This document shows positions 53,607-62,221 of a DNA stretch of 64,000 nt, piece by piece; position 1 is the stretch's first letter, and the number at the start of each line of letters is the position of its first letter. The notes beneath the pieces were generated by a model. That model was given only the letters and a program-made list of their open reading frames with translations. It searched no databases and was not told the origin of the DNA. This DNA comes from Streptomyces aureus (GTDB lineage Bacteria; Actinomycetota; Actinomycetes; Streptomycetales; Streptomycetaceae). The position numbers and the translations under genes are program-made. The DNA lies in the NCBI RefSeq assembly GCF_000725495.1, contig NZ_JNZD01000005.1, positions 124,001 through 188,000 of the forward strand. Direction: 5' to 3'.

Positions 53607-55861
53607 GTCAGGATCCTCTTCCCCCGCCCCTTCGGCGGGCGGGCCGTACGCCTTCGGGTGACGCGGTTGCCGCCGGTGGGCGAGGCGGTGGTGCCGGCGG
53701 GCTGGTTCGGGTCGGGGGTGGTGTCCTTGGGGTTCTGGCTGGCCTGCTGGTCCTTGGCCGGGTCCTTGGTGATGCGGCCGGACTCGATCGTGCCGTCGGT
53801 CTGGATCTTCGGCAGGCCCTTCTGCGGGGTGGGCAGAAGGCCGTTCTTCTTGTTGATGGTGCCGTCGGCGGAGACGCCGTAGAGCGCGTTGTAGATCTTG
53901 CGCACGGCCTCACCGGAGGCTCCCGAACCCGTACCGGCCTGGGAGATCGTCATGATGATCGCGTAGTCCTTGGAGTACGTGGCGAGCCATGACGTCGTCT
54001 GCTTGCCGTAGACCTCGGCGGTACCGGTCTTGGCGTGCAGCGGGATCTTGTCCTGGGGCCAGCCGCCGAACTTCCAGGCGGCGGTACCGCGGGTGACGAC
54101 GCCGGCGAAGGCCTCGTTCATGCCCTTGAGCGTGGCCTTGCTGACCGGCAGCTTGCCGTTGACCTTGGGCTTGATCTCCTGGACGGTCTTGCCGTCGGCG
54201 CTGACGACGGCCTTGCCGATGGTGGGCGCGTACAGGGTGCCGCCGTTGGAGACCGCGGAGTAGATGGCGGCTTCCTGGATCGGGGTGACGAGGGTGTCAC
54301 CCTGTCCGATGGAGTAGTTGATCGAGTCGCCCTCGCGCATCTTGTTGCCCTCGAGGCAGTTCTCGTACTCGATGCGCTGGACGTAGCTGCCGTTCTTCTT
54401 GCCGGTCTTGCACCAGGCGTTCTTGTTGGCCTTCCAGTAGTTCTGCTTCCAGGTGCGGTCCGGGACGCGGCCGGTGACCTCGTTGGGGAGGTCGATGCCG
54501 GTCTCCTGGCCGAGCCCGAACTGGTGGGCCGTCTTGTAGAAGTAGTCCTTCGGCTTCTTCTTCGGGTTGATCCCGCCGTCCTTCTTCCACTCGTTGTCGG
54601 CGAGTCCGTAGAAGACGGTGTCGCAGGAGACCTCGAGCGCCCGGCCGAGGGAGATCGGGCCGAAGCTCTCGCCCTCGAAGTTCTTGAAGACCTGGCTGCC
54701 GACGGAGTAGGAGCTGGTGCACGGGTAGTGCCCGTCGAAGGGGTATCCGGCCTGGACCGCGGCGGCGGTGGAGACCACCTTGAACGTCGAACCGGGTGCC
54801 GACTGACCCTGTATGGCGCGGTTCAGCAGCGGGTAGTTGGACTTCTTGCCGGTCAGCGCGGTGTAGTCCTTGCCGGAGATGCCGCCGACCCAGGCGTTCG
54901 GGTCGTACGTCGGGTTGGACGCCATGGCGACGACACGGCCGGTCTTGGCCTCCATGACCACGACGGCGCCGGAGTCGGCCTTGTAGTTCTCGCCGGTGAT
55001 CTTGTCGAACTGGGTCCGGGCGACCTTCATCGCGTAGTTCAGCTCGTACTCGGCGACGCGCTGGACGCGGGCGTCGATGCTGGTGACGAGGTTGGCGCCG
55101 GGTTCGGCCTTGTCGCTCTTGGCCTTGCCGATGACCCGGCCGAGGTTGTCGACCTCGTAGCGGGTGACGCCGGCCTTGCCGCGCAGGGCCTTGTCGTACT
55201 GGCGCTCGAGGCCGGAGCGGCCGACCTGGTCGGAGCGCAGGTAGGGCGAGTCGGTGTCCTTGGCCTTGGTGATCTCGTCGTCGGTGACGGGCGAGAGGTA
55301 GCCGAGGACCTGGGCGGTGTTGGCCTTGCCGGGGGCGGCGTAGCGGCGCACGGCCTCCGGCTCCGCGGTGATGCCGGGGAAGTCCTCGGAGCGCTCACGG
55401 ATCTGCAGGGCCTGGCGGGCGGTGGCCTTGTCGGTGATCGGGATCGGCTGGTAGGGCGAGCCGTTCCAGCACGGCTGCGGCGTCTTGGCGTCGCAGAGAC
55501 GGACCTTCTGGATGACGTCCTGCGGCTTGAGGCCGAGGACCCCGGCGAGCTTGGTGAGGACGGCCTTGCCGTCGTCCGCCATCTTCAGCAGGTCGGTGCG
55601 CGAGGCGGAGACCACGAGCCGGGTCTCGTTGTCGGCGATCGGAACGCCGCGCGCGTCGAGGATCGAGCCGCGCACGGCGGGCTGGACGACCTGCTGGACG
55701 TGGTTGCCCGACGCTTCCTTGGCGTACTGGTCGCCGTTGCGGATCTGGAGGAACCAGAGCCGCCCGCCGAGCGTGCCGAGGAGGGAGAGGACGAGAATCT
55801 GGATGACGACGAGACGGATCTGGACCCGTGGGGTCCGGCCGGTCTCCGGGATGTTGGTCAC
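53603..55861 (-). CDS. mrdA: Class B penicillin-binding protein 2
   Basis: 752 residues. One N-terminal membrane helix (LVVIQILVLSLLGTLGGRLW), a dimerisation region, then the transpeptidase domain with active-site Ser in GQSAPGSTFK, the SCDTVF second motif and KTGTAEVYG third motif, which position substrate and beta-lactams. PBP2 cross-links new glycan made by RodA, whose gene it overlaps. A C-terminal Lys/Thr/Pro tail of about 70 residues is disordered. Start ATG 55861. Confidence 0.95.
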   Translation of the reverse strand: MTNIPETGRTPRVQIRLVVIQILVLSLLGTLGGRLWFLQIRNGDQYAKEASGNHVQQVVQPAVRGSILDARGVPIADNETRLVVSASRTDLLKMADDGKAVLTKLAGVLGLKPQDVIQKVRLCDAKTPQPCWNGSPYQPIPITDKATARQALQIRERSEDFPGITAEPEAVRRYAAPGKANTAQVLGYLSPVTDDEITKAKDTDSPYLRSDQVGRSGLERQYDKALRGKAGVTRYEVDNLGRVIGKAKSDKAEPGANLVTSIDARVQRVAEYELNYAMKVARTQFDKITGENYKADSGAVVVMEAKTGRVVAMASNPTYDPNAWVGGISGKDYTALTGKKSNYPLLNRAIQGQSAPGSTFKVVSTAAAVQAGYPFDGHYPCTSSYSVGSQVFKNFEGESFGPISLGRALEVSCDTVFYGLADNEWKKDGGINPKKKPKDYFYKTAHQFGLGQETGIDLPNEVTGRVPDRTWKQNYWKANKNAWCKTGKKNGSYVQRIEYENCLEGNKMREGDSINYSIGQGDTLVTPIQEAAIYSAVSNGGTLYAPTIGKAVVSADGKTVQEIKPKVNGKLPVSKATLKGMNEAFAGVVTRGTAAWKFGGWPQDKIPLHAKTGTAEVYGKQTTSWLATYSKDYAIIMTISQAGTGSGASGEAVRKIYNALYGVSADGTINKKNGLLPTPQKGLPKIQTDGTIESGRITKDPAKDQQASQNPKDTTPDPNQPAGTTASPTGGNRVTRRRTARPPKGRGKRILT

Positions 55862-56001
55862 TGCTGCTGCCTCCCCCTCTCAGTGTGTGTACGAGTCATA
55901 CGAGTACACGGCGAACCTGTGGGCGCCGGCCTCGGCGCCGGTCAAGTCGCGTGGCGTGTCGGGCGCTTGGCCCTGGTGCCGGACGGTGCTCGTCGCCGCT
56001 C

Positions 56002-56676
56002 TCACAGGCGCTTGACCCCCTTGATGCGTCCGGCGCGGGCCACCCGGGCCTTGGCCGCCTTCACCCGCAGACCGCCGCGCTGGCTGCCGATGCGCAGGCC
56101 GGTGCCGGAGGAGGAGAGCCAGCCCGAGGAGACGTCGGCCGCCTTGGAGGCCGCGCCGCCGTCGGCGAGCGGATCGTTCTCGGCCCGCCGGGCCAGCGCC
56201 ATCAGCACCGGCACGACGAACGGCGCGAGCAGCAGGTCGTAGAGGGCGGCCGTGATGAGCAGGCTGCTGAGCCCGACGTGGCGGGCGGCGGTGTCGCCGA
56301 CGAGGGCGCCGACTCCCGCGTAGAGCACGGTCGAGCCGATCGCGGCGGCCACGACCACGACCATGGGTCCGGTCGCGGACTTGAGGCGGCCGTTCTCGGG
56401 CTTGGCCAGTCCGGCGAGGTAGCCGACGACGCAGAGCACGAGGGCGTAGCGTCCGGCGGCGTGGTCGGCGGGCGGGGCGAGGTCGGAGAGCAGGCCGGCG
56501 CCGAAGCCGATGAGCGCGCCGCCGACGTGGCCGTAGACCAGGGCGAGGGCGAGCACGGTCAGCAGCACCAGGTCGGGGACGGCGCCCGGGAGATGGAGTC
56601 GGGCGAGGACGCTCACCTGGATCACCAGGGCGACGACCACCAGGGTGACGGAGAGCAGCATCCGGTTGAAACGCAT
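56002..56676 (-). CDS. mreD: Rod shape-determining protein MreD
   Basis: 224 residues with five or six hydrophobic segments (MLLSVTLVVVALVIQVSVLA, LVLLTVLALALVYGHVGGAL, YALVLCVVGYLAGLAK). MreD links MreB to MreC and the RodA-PBP2 pair. The C-terminal 50 residues are a basic/polar tail (RGGLRVKAAKARVARAGRIK), longer than in E. coli. CAGGAGGAG precedes ATG 56676. mreC is 19 bases upstream; pbp2 is 140 bases downstream. Confidence 0.9.
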   Translation of the reverse strand: MRFNRMLLSVTLVVVALVIQVSVLARLHLPGAVPDLVLLTVLALALVYGHVGGALIGFGAGLLSDLAPPADHAAGRYALVLCVVGYLAGLAKPENGRLKSATGPMVVVVAAAIGSTVLYAGVGALVGDTAARHVGLSSLLITAALYDLLLAPFVVPVLMALARRAENDPLADGGAASKAADVSSGWLSSSGTGLRIGSQRGGLRVKAAKARVARAGRIKGVKRL

Positions 56677-56695
56677 GGGATTCGGCTCCTCCTGA

Positions 56696-57634
56696 TTACT
56701 GCTGCTGGCCGAGGTCGGGGGCGCTCGCCGAGGGGGTGACCGTCACGGTCACGGTCGGCGTGGGCGTCGGTTTGGGTTTCGGGGGCAGCACGGTGTCGCG
56801 CGGGTCGCTCTTGGGCGCGGCGACGACAACACCGACGATGTCGAGCTTGGTGAACGAGACGTAGGGCGTCACGTAGATCGTGCGGGTGAGGTCGCCGCCG
56901 GACGGGTCGACCCGGGAGACGACGCCGACGGGGACGCCGGGCACGAACGGCTTGTCGGACTGCGAGCCGAAGGTGACCAGCCGGTCGCCCTTCTTGATCT
57001 TCGCCTTGGCGTTGAGGAGCTCGACGCGCAGCGGGCGGTCGCCCTGGCCGGAGGCGAAGCCGAGTTCGTCGCTCGACTCCATGCGGGTGCCGACGGTGAA
57101 GTCGGGGTCGTTGGCGAGCAGGACGGTCGCGGTGTCCGGGCCGACGGTGGTGACCCGGCCGACCAGTCCGCTGCCGTTCAGGACGGTCATGTCGCGCCGG
57201 ATGCCGTCGTTGGCGCCGACGTCGATGGTGACGGTCCAGGAGAAGCCCTGGGCGGCCCCTATGGCGATCACTTCGGCGCCCTTGATGCCGTACTGGCCCT
57301 CGCCCGCCACCTTGATCATCTTGTCGAGCTGCTTCAGGCGGCTGCGGTTGCGGTCGTCGCTGCCGAGCTTCGCCTTCAACGCCGCGTTGTCGTGCTCCAG
57401 TTGCGCGATGCGATCGTGCCGTTCGCCCGAGTCGCGGACGGCGGAGATCGCGTTGCCGACGGGGTCGACCGCGGACGCCACCCCGTTCTCGATCGGGCCG
57501 AAGACCGTCGCGGCGGCCTGGCGGGCACCGTCGACCGGTGAGTCCTGCCCGCCGCGGATGTCCACCGTGATCAGTGCGAACGCGATGGCGATCAGCAGCA
57601 CCAGGAGCAGCCGGCTCTCTCGTGTGTCCCTCAC
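56696..57634 (-). CDS. mreC: Rod shape-determining protein MreC
   Basis: 312 residues. One N-terminal helix (LLLVLLIAIAFALITVDIRG), a coiled coil (RIAQLEHDNAALKAKLGSDD, about 70-105), then the extracellular beta-barrel region (VIAIGAAQGFSWTVTIDVG, LVGRVTTVGPDTATVLL) of the MreC fold, ending in a Thr/Pro/Val-rich tail (PKPTPTPTVTVTVTPS). MreC couples MreB to the wall enzymes. Start GTG 57634. It is separated from mreB by 218 bases with a strong hairpin, so its level may differ from mreB. Confidence 0.94.
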   Translation of the reverse strand: MRDTRESRLLLVLLIAIAFALITVDIRGGQDSPVDGARQAAATVFGPIENGVASAVDPVGNAISAVRDSGERHDRIAQLEHDNAALKAKLGSDDRNRSRLKQLDKMIKVAGEGQYGIKGAEVIAIGAAQGFSWTVTIDVGANDGIRRDMTVLNGSGLVGRVTTVGPDTATVLLANDPDFTVGTRMESSDELGFASGQGDRPLRVELLNAKAKIKKGDRLVTFGSQSDKPFVPGVPVGVVSRVDPSGGDLTRTIYVTPYVSFTKLDIVGVVVAAPKSDPRDTVLPPKPKPTPTPTVTVTVTPSASAPDLGQQQ

Positions 57635-57803
57635 GTGCGGCGGCCGTGCCTTCCTCGTCGTATTGGGTCAACAGGGGCGCGCCCTGGGCGAAACGGATGC
57701 CCACGGTGCGATGAGGCTGGGGTGGGGGTGGTGTGACGGGGTGGCTGTTATGGGGGAGGTTATGACTCTATGTCGCAGGAGTTTATGCCTCCATACCAAC
57801 GAT

Positions 57804-57837
57804 CCGCCGCACGAGAAGGGGTGATCTCGTACGGCGG
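57804..57837 (-). terminator. Attenuator or terminator between mreB and mreC
   Basis: CCGCCG-C-ACGAGA pairs with TCTCGT-A-CGGCGG around an eight-base loop, 16 bases past the mreB stop. It should reduce read-through into mreCD-pbp2-rodA. Confidence 0.75.
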
Positions 57838-57852
57838 AATCGAAGTGTTACT

Positions 57853-58884
57853 TCATCTGCGGGGCTGGGCGTCCAGGACCTGCTGGAGCGCCTCGAACTC
57901 CTCGACGCACTTGCCGGAACCGAGCGCCACGCTGTCGAGCGGGTCCTCGGCGATGTGGATCGGCATGCCGGTCTCGCGGCGCAGCCGTTCGTCCAGGCCG
58001 CGCAGCAGGGCCCCGCCGCCGGTGAGGACGATGCCCCGGTCCATCACGTCACCGGAGAGCTCGGGCGGGCACTTGTCGAGCGTCGTCTTCACGGCGTCGA
58101 CGATGGCGTTGACCGGCTCCTCGACCGCCTTGCGGACCTCCGCGGCGGAGATGACGACCGTCTTGGGCAGACCGGAGACCAGGTCCCGGCCGCGGATTTC
58201 GGTGTGCTCGTCGGTGTCGAGGTCGTACGCCGATCCGATCGTGATCTTGATCTGCTCGGCCGTCCGCTCACCGAGAAGGAGGCTGTACTCCTTCTTGATG
58301 TACTGGATGATCGCGTTGTCCAGCTCGTCACCCGCGACGCGGATGGACTGGGCGGTGACGATCCCGCCGAGCGAGATGACCGCGACCTCCGTGGTGCCGC
58401 CGCCGATGTCCACCACCATGTTGCCCGTGGCCTCGTGGACCGGCAGGCCGGCGCCGATGGCCGCGGCCATGGGCTCCTCGATGATGTGCACCTGGCGGGC
58501 GCCGGCCTGGGACGACGCCTCGATGACGGCACGGCGCTCGACGCCCGTGATGCCGGAGGGCACACAGACGACGACACGGGGGCGGGCGAGATAACGCCGC
58601 TTGTGGATCTTCAGGATGAAGTAGCGGAGCATGCGTTCGGTGATCTCGAAGTCGGCGATGACGCCGTCCTTCAGCGGGCGCACGGCAACGATGTTGCCCG
58701 GCGTCCGCCCGATCATCTTCTTGGCTTCCGCGCCCACCGCGAGGATCCCGCCGGTGTTGGTGTTGATCGCGACGACGGACGGCTCGTTGAGTACGATCCC
58801 TCGACCCCTGACGTACACCAGCGTGTTGGCGGTCCCGAGGTCGACAGCCATGTCACGGCCGATGAACGACATTGAGTTCCCCAT
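57853..58884 (-). CDS. mreB: Actin-like rod shape protein MreB
   Basis: 343 residues, full length. The actin-fold phosphate 1 loop [17 protein letters not shown], phosphate 2 [14 protein letters not shown], connect 1 and adenosine loop [16 protein letters not shown] are present. MreB filaments guide spore-wall synthesis in Streptomyces. ATG 58884 is used; ATG at residue 5 has GGGGAA upstream and is a serious alternative. It heads the mreBCD-pbp2-rodA block. The last residues (DAQPRR) end the protein just before the hairpin. Confidence 0.97.
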   Translation of the reverse strand: MGNSMSFIGRDMAVDLGTANTLVYVRGRGIVLNEPSVVAINTNTGGILAVGAEAKKMIGRTPGNIVAVRPLKDGVIADFEITERMLRYFILKIHKRRYLARPRVVVCVPSGITGVERRAVIEASSQAGARQVHIIEEPMAAAIGAGLPVHEATGNMVVDIGGGTTEVAVISLGGIVTAQSIRVAGDELDNAIIQYIKKEYSLLLGERTAEQIKITIGSAYDLDTDEHTEIRGRDLVSGLPKTVVISAAEVRKAVEEPVNAIVDAVKTTLDKCPPELSGDVMDRGIVLTGGGALLRGLDERLRRETGMPIHIAEDPLDSVALGSGKCVEEFEALQQVLDAQPRR

Positions 58885-59312
58885 CAGGATTCGTCTGGCC
58901 TTCCCAAAGCGAACGTTGACGGCTTTTTAGGGACGGCGCGAGGTTGGTGCAGCGACGTGAACGCTTCCATCGTAGACGCGCCTGCACGAACACTGCGCGA
59001 GGGTCTTGGCCATTGTCGGCAGATGGCGGAGCGACTCGCTTGTGGAGACGGGCCATCGGGGTCACGCGTTCCCCCGATCAGCGCGCATATGCCACGGGAC
59101 GGCCGGATTTTTCACGGCCGTCCCAGGTCAGACTGTCGGGGAGCTGCTGACGCAGTCTCAGAAAATTCTTTGAAAAATGTACTGCGCGGCGCCGCCGTAG
59201 ATCGTCCCGGGCGGCTTCCGGAGGGCCGCCCGTGACCTCGGCGAGGCCGTCCGTACGCGAGACCGTGACCGTCCGTGCTCACCGGCGCCCCACGAGAGCG
59301 CCGTGGAAGGGG
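58885..59312. other. Upstream region of mreB with two hairpins
   Basis: No gene in these 428 bases. GGGACGGCCG pairs perfectly with CGGCCGTCCC (59096-59105 with 59115-59124) around a T-rich loop, and CGGGCGGC with GCCGCCCG (59208-59215 with 59225-59232). Both follow ndk in its direction, 80-220 bases past its stop, so they should end ndk transcription. The rest must hold the mreB promoters; I cannot place a -10/-35 pair with confidence. Confidence 0.55.
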
Positions 59313-59726
59313 TCAGGCGCGGCCGGGGAAGAAGATCTTCACCTCGCGCTCGGCGGACTCCTCGGAGTCGGAGGCGTGGATCAGGTTCTCGCGCACGATG
59401 ACACCGAAGTCGCCGCGGATGGAACCCGGGGCGGCGGCGATCGGGTCGGTCGGGCCGGCCAGGGCGCGCACGCCCTCGATGACCCGCTCGCCCTCGACGA
59501 TCAGCGCGACGACCGGGCCGGACGCCATGAACGTCACCAGCGGCTCGTAGAAGGGCTTGCCCTTGTGCTCGCCGTAGTGCTGCTCCAGCGTGTCCTGGTC
59601 CAGGGTCCGCAGCTCCAGCGCGGTGATCTGCCAGCCGGCCTTGCGCTCGATGCGGCTGATGATCTCGCCGGTCAGGCCGCGACGGACGGCGTCGGGCTTG
59701 AGAAGGACGAGGGTGCGCTGGCTCAC
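59313..59726 (-). CDS. ndk: Nucleoside diphosphate kinase
   Basis: 137 residues. The start QRTLVLLKPDAVRRG, ALELRTLDQDTLEQHYGEHK and the active-site His region NLIHASDSEESAEREVKIFF match Ndk, which moves gamma-phosphate between nucleotides through a phospho-His. Length and the family's kpn-loop region are normal. GTG 59726 has AAGGAG upstream. It stands between mreB and the DUF4233-folC pair, all on the minus strand. Confidence 0.96.
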   Translation of the reverse strand: MSQRTLVLLKPDAVRRGLTGEIISRIERKAGWQITALELRTLDQDTLEQHYGEHKGKPFYEPLVTFMASGPVVALIVEGERVIEGVRALAGPTDPIAAAPGSIRGDFGVIVRENLIHASDSEESAEREVKIFFPGRA

Positions 59727-59921
59727 GGGAAAGCTCCTTCGGGTCACTCTTGTGCGGATGAACGAGGCTACAGGGCGTGTCCGGGTGGCGGTCCCGGCGT
59801 GCCGGGTGCTAGGCGCTGTCCGAGACGCTCCCAAGGGGCGCACGACTCCGGGGTCCGGTGGCACGCGGCCGCTCGGGCCCCGGCCAGGGTGTGCGGCCGG
59901 GGGCTCAAGTGCCACTCCCGG

Positions 59922-60025
59922 CGGCCGGGGTGCCCTCCGGTCAGGCCGGGTGCCTGTGGCCGGGGTTGGGTGCCCTCCGGTCAGGCCGGGGTGCCAGGTC
60001 CTGCTAGGCCGGGGTGCCGTCCGGT
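59922..60025 (-). repeat. Minisatellite at the 3' end of the DUF4233 gene
   Basis: GGCCGGGGTGCC followed by (C/G)TCCGGTCA-like sequence recurs four to five times. The copy at the high end contains the last codons and TAG stop of the DUF4233 gene (60004); others lie downstream, some with TGA or TAG at the same place. Confidence 0.8.
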
Positions 60026-60369
60026 CCCGACTGGGCCTGGGCCTGGGCGGCGAATCTGGCCTTGGCCTCGTCGATCTTGCGGCCGTAGTGCACCGAGGCC
60101 CACCACAGGGCCGCGAAGGCCGCGCCCAGGATGAACATCGAGGGCACGACGAACCCGCCGGCGATCAGCAGGACCTGCAGCGCCCAGCCGAGCTGGACGC
60201 CGCCGGGCCGCGTGATCATGCCGCACAGCAGCACGCTCAGCGCCATCAGGACCCCGCAGACCGTCCAGACCGTGGCCGTGGACAGATCGGGTTCCTTCAT
60301 GGCGACGAGCCCGGCGAAGCCGATGACGAAGAACTCGCCGATCAGCGTGGAAGCACAGAGCGTACGCAC
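60004..60369 (-). CDS. DUF4233 membrane protein
   Basis: 121 residues with three to four helices (ASTLIGEFFVIGFAGLVAM, TVWTVCGVLMALSVLLCGMI, WALQVLLIAGGFVVPSMFIL, LGAAFAALWWASVHY) and a basic/Ala/Gln tail. This family regularly follows folC in actinobacteria; here the GTG start lies five bases after the folC stop, so the two are coupled. No function is known. Its last codons are part of a tandem repeat. Confidence 0.85.
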   Translation of the reverse strand: MRTLCASTLIGEFFVIGFAGLVAMKEPDLSTATVWTVCGVLMALSVLLCGMITRPGGVQLGWALQVLLIAGGFVVPSMFILGAAFAALWWASVHYGRKIDEAKARFAAQAQAQSGPDGTPA

Positions 60370-60374
60370 GTGGG

Positions 60375-61913
60375 TCAGCCCCTCCCGAGGAGCAGTCGGG
60401 CCTCGCCGACCGTGATGACGGATCCGGTGACCAGGACGCCCCCGCCCGCGTACTCGCCCTCTTCCTCGGCGAGCGTGATGGCGGCCTCCAGGGCGTCGTC
60501 GAGCCGCGGCTCGACCTGCACCCGGTCCTCGCCGAAGACCTCGACGGCGATCCCGGCGAGTTCGTCCGCGTCCATCGCGCGATGGCTGGTGTTCTGGGTG
60601 ACGACGACCTCGGCGAAGATCGGCTCGAAGGCCTCGAGCACCCCCCGCACGTTCTTGTCGCCGCTCGCGCCGACGACACCGATCAGCCGGCTGAAGTCGA
60701 AGACCTCGCTCACCGCCTCGGCGGTGGCACGGGCGCCCGCGGGGTTGTGCGCGGCGTCGAGCACCACGGTGGGCGAGCGGCGCACGATCTCCAGGCGGCC
60801 CGGCGAGGTGACCGAGGCGAACGCCTTGCGCACGGTGTCGATGTCGAGCCGCTGGGCGTGCGCCGAGCCGACGCCGAAGAACGCCTCGACCGCGGCGAGC
60901 GCCACGGCGGCGTTGTGCGCCTGGTAGGCGCCGTGCAGCGGCAGGAAGACCTCTTCGTACTCCCCGCCGAGGCCGCGCAGCGTCAGCAGCTGTCCGCCGA
61001 CCGCGATCTGCCGGGACACGACCCCGAATTCGAGGCCCTCGCGGGCCACGGTCGCGTCGACCTCGACGGCCTTCTTCAGCAGCACCTGGGCCGCGTCGAC
61101 CGGCTGCTGGGCGAGGATGACGGTGGCGTCCTGCTTGACGATGCCCGACTTCTCGGCAGCGATCTCGGCGAACGTCTCCCCGAGGCGGTCCGTGTGGTCG
61201 AGGTCGATGGGGGTCACGACGGCGACGTCCCCGTCGATCACGTTCGTGGCGTCCCAGCTGCCGCCCATGCCGACCTCGACGACGGCGACGTCGACGGGCG
61301 CGTCGGCGAAGGCGGCGTACGCCATCCCGGTGAGCACCTCGAAGAACGACAGCCGGTACTCCTGCTGCCCGTCGATCATCTCGACGTAGGGCTTGATGTC
61401 GTTGTACGTCTCGACGAAGCGCTCGGCGGGGATCGGCACCCCGTCCAGGCTGATCCGCTCGGTGATCGACTGCACGTGGGGGCTGGTGTAGCGGCCGGTG
61501 CGCAGGTCGAACGCGCCGAGCAGCGCCTCGACCATGCGGGCGGTGGAGGTCTTGCCGTTGGTGCCGGTGATGTGGATCGAGGGGTACGCGCGCTGCGGCT
61601 CCCCGAGCACGTCCATCAGCGCCTCGATCCGGGCGACGGACGGCTCCAGCTTGGTCTCGCCCCAGCGGGTGGCGAGCTCGGCCTCCACCTCGCGCAGCGC
61701 CTTGTCGACCTCGGGGTCGGCGGGCCTGGCGGGTACGTCGGCCTGGTGACCGCCGGCGCCCTGGGTCCGCAGGGTGCGGCTGCCGGCCTCGATCACGGCG
61801 AGGTCGGGGTCGCGTTCCGTCTCGTTCGCCACGATCTCGTCGAAGAGGCCGTGCGGGTCACGGTCTTCCGACTCGTCGGACGCGCTGCTGTCGTGCGGGG
61901 GGAGGTCACTCAC
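60375..61913 (-). CDS. folC: Bifunctional folylpolyglutamate/dihydrofolate synthase
   Basis: 512 residues. The ATP-binding loop ITGTNGKTSTARMVEALL, AVVEVGMGGSWDATNVID and DAAHNPAGARATAEAV place it in the Mur-ligase fold of FolC, which adds glutamates to folates. An acidic/Ser-rich extension of about 80 residues (SDLPPHDSSASDESEDRD and on) precedes the core, longer than in E. coli. Start ATG 61913. It is followed by DUF4233; valS lies upstream across an inverted-repeat element. Confidence 0.95.
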   Translation of the reverse strand: MSDLPPHDSSASDESEDRDPHGLFDEIVANETERDPDLAVIEAGSRTLRTQGAGGHQADVPARPADPEVDKALREVEAELATRWGETKLEPSVARIEALMDVLGEPQRAYPSIHITGTNGKTSTARMVEALLGAFDLRTGRYTSPHVQSITERISLDGVPIPAERFVETYNDIKPYVEMIDGQQEYRLSFFEVLTGMAYAAFADAPVDVAVVEVGMGGSWDATNVIDGDVAVVTPIDLDHTDRLGETFAEIAAEKSGIVKQDATVILAQQPVDAAQVLLKKAVEVDATVAREGLEFGVVSRQIAVGGQLLTLRGLGGEYEEVFLPLHGAYQAHNAAVALAAVEAFFGVGSAHAQRLDIDTVRKAFASVTSPGRLEIVRRSPTVVLDAAHNPAGARATAEAVSEVFDFSRLIGVVGASGDKNVRGVLEAFEPIFAEVVVTQNTSHRAMDADELAGIAVEVFGEDRVQVEPRLDDALEAAITLAEEEGEYAGGGVLVTGSVITVGEARLLLGRG

Positions 61914-61950
61914 GGGGCCAGTCTACGGAGACGTCGGGGTGTGGGGTCTT

Positions 61951-62150
61951 TCGCCCCCTCCGCCCCTACCCGTCCCGTCACGGGGGCGCTGCCCCCGGAC
62001 CCCCGCTCCTCAATCGCCGGAGGGGCTGAACTTTTCCCCGCCGGGGAGTTCCAGCCCGTCCGGCGATTGAGGACGAGGCCGTCCAGGCCGAAGCGGGGGT
62101 CCGGGGGCGGCAGCCCCCAGGGACGGGACGGGTAGGGGCGGAGGGGGCGA
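61951..62150. repeat. Long imperfect inverted repeat (MITE-like) between folC and valS
   Basis: TCGCCCCCTCCGCCCCTACC (61951-61970) and onward is mirrored by GGTAGGGGCGGAGGGGGCGA (62131-62150), with a second pair CTCCTCAATCGCCGGA / TCCGGCGATTGAGGAC in the middle. From memory the TCAATCGCCGGA motif is a common dispersed repeat in Streptomyces intergenic regions. Confidence 0.85.
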
Positions 62151-62166
62151 GAGAAGGTCGGGTGCA

Positions 62167-62210
62167 GACCGAAGGCCCCCGGAACTGGGGAGTCCCGGAG
62201 GCCTTCGGTC
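62167..62210 (-). terminator. Terminator of valS
   Basis: GACCGAAGGCC pairs with GGCCTTCGGTC (11 bp) with a shorter CCGG/CCGG stem inside, 12 bases past the valS stop. Confidence 0.8.
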
Positions 62211-62221
62211 GGGCTGGGAGG

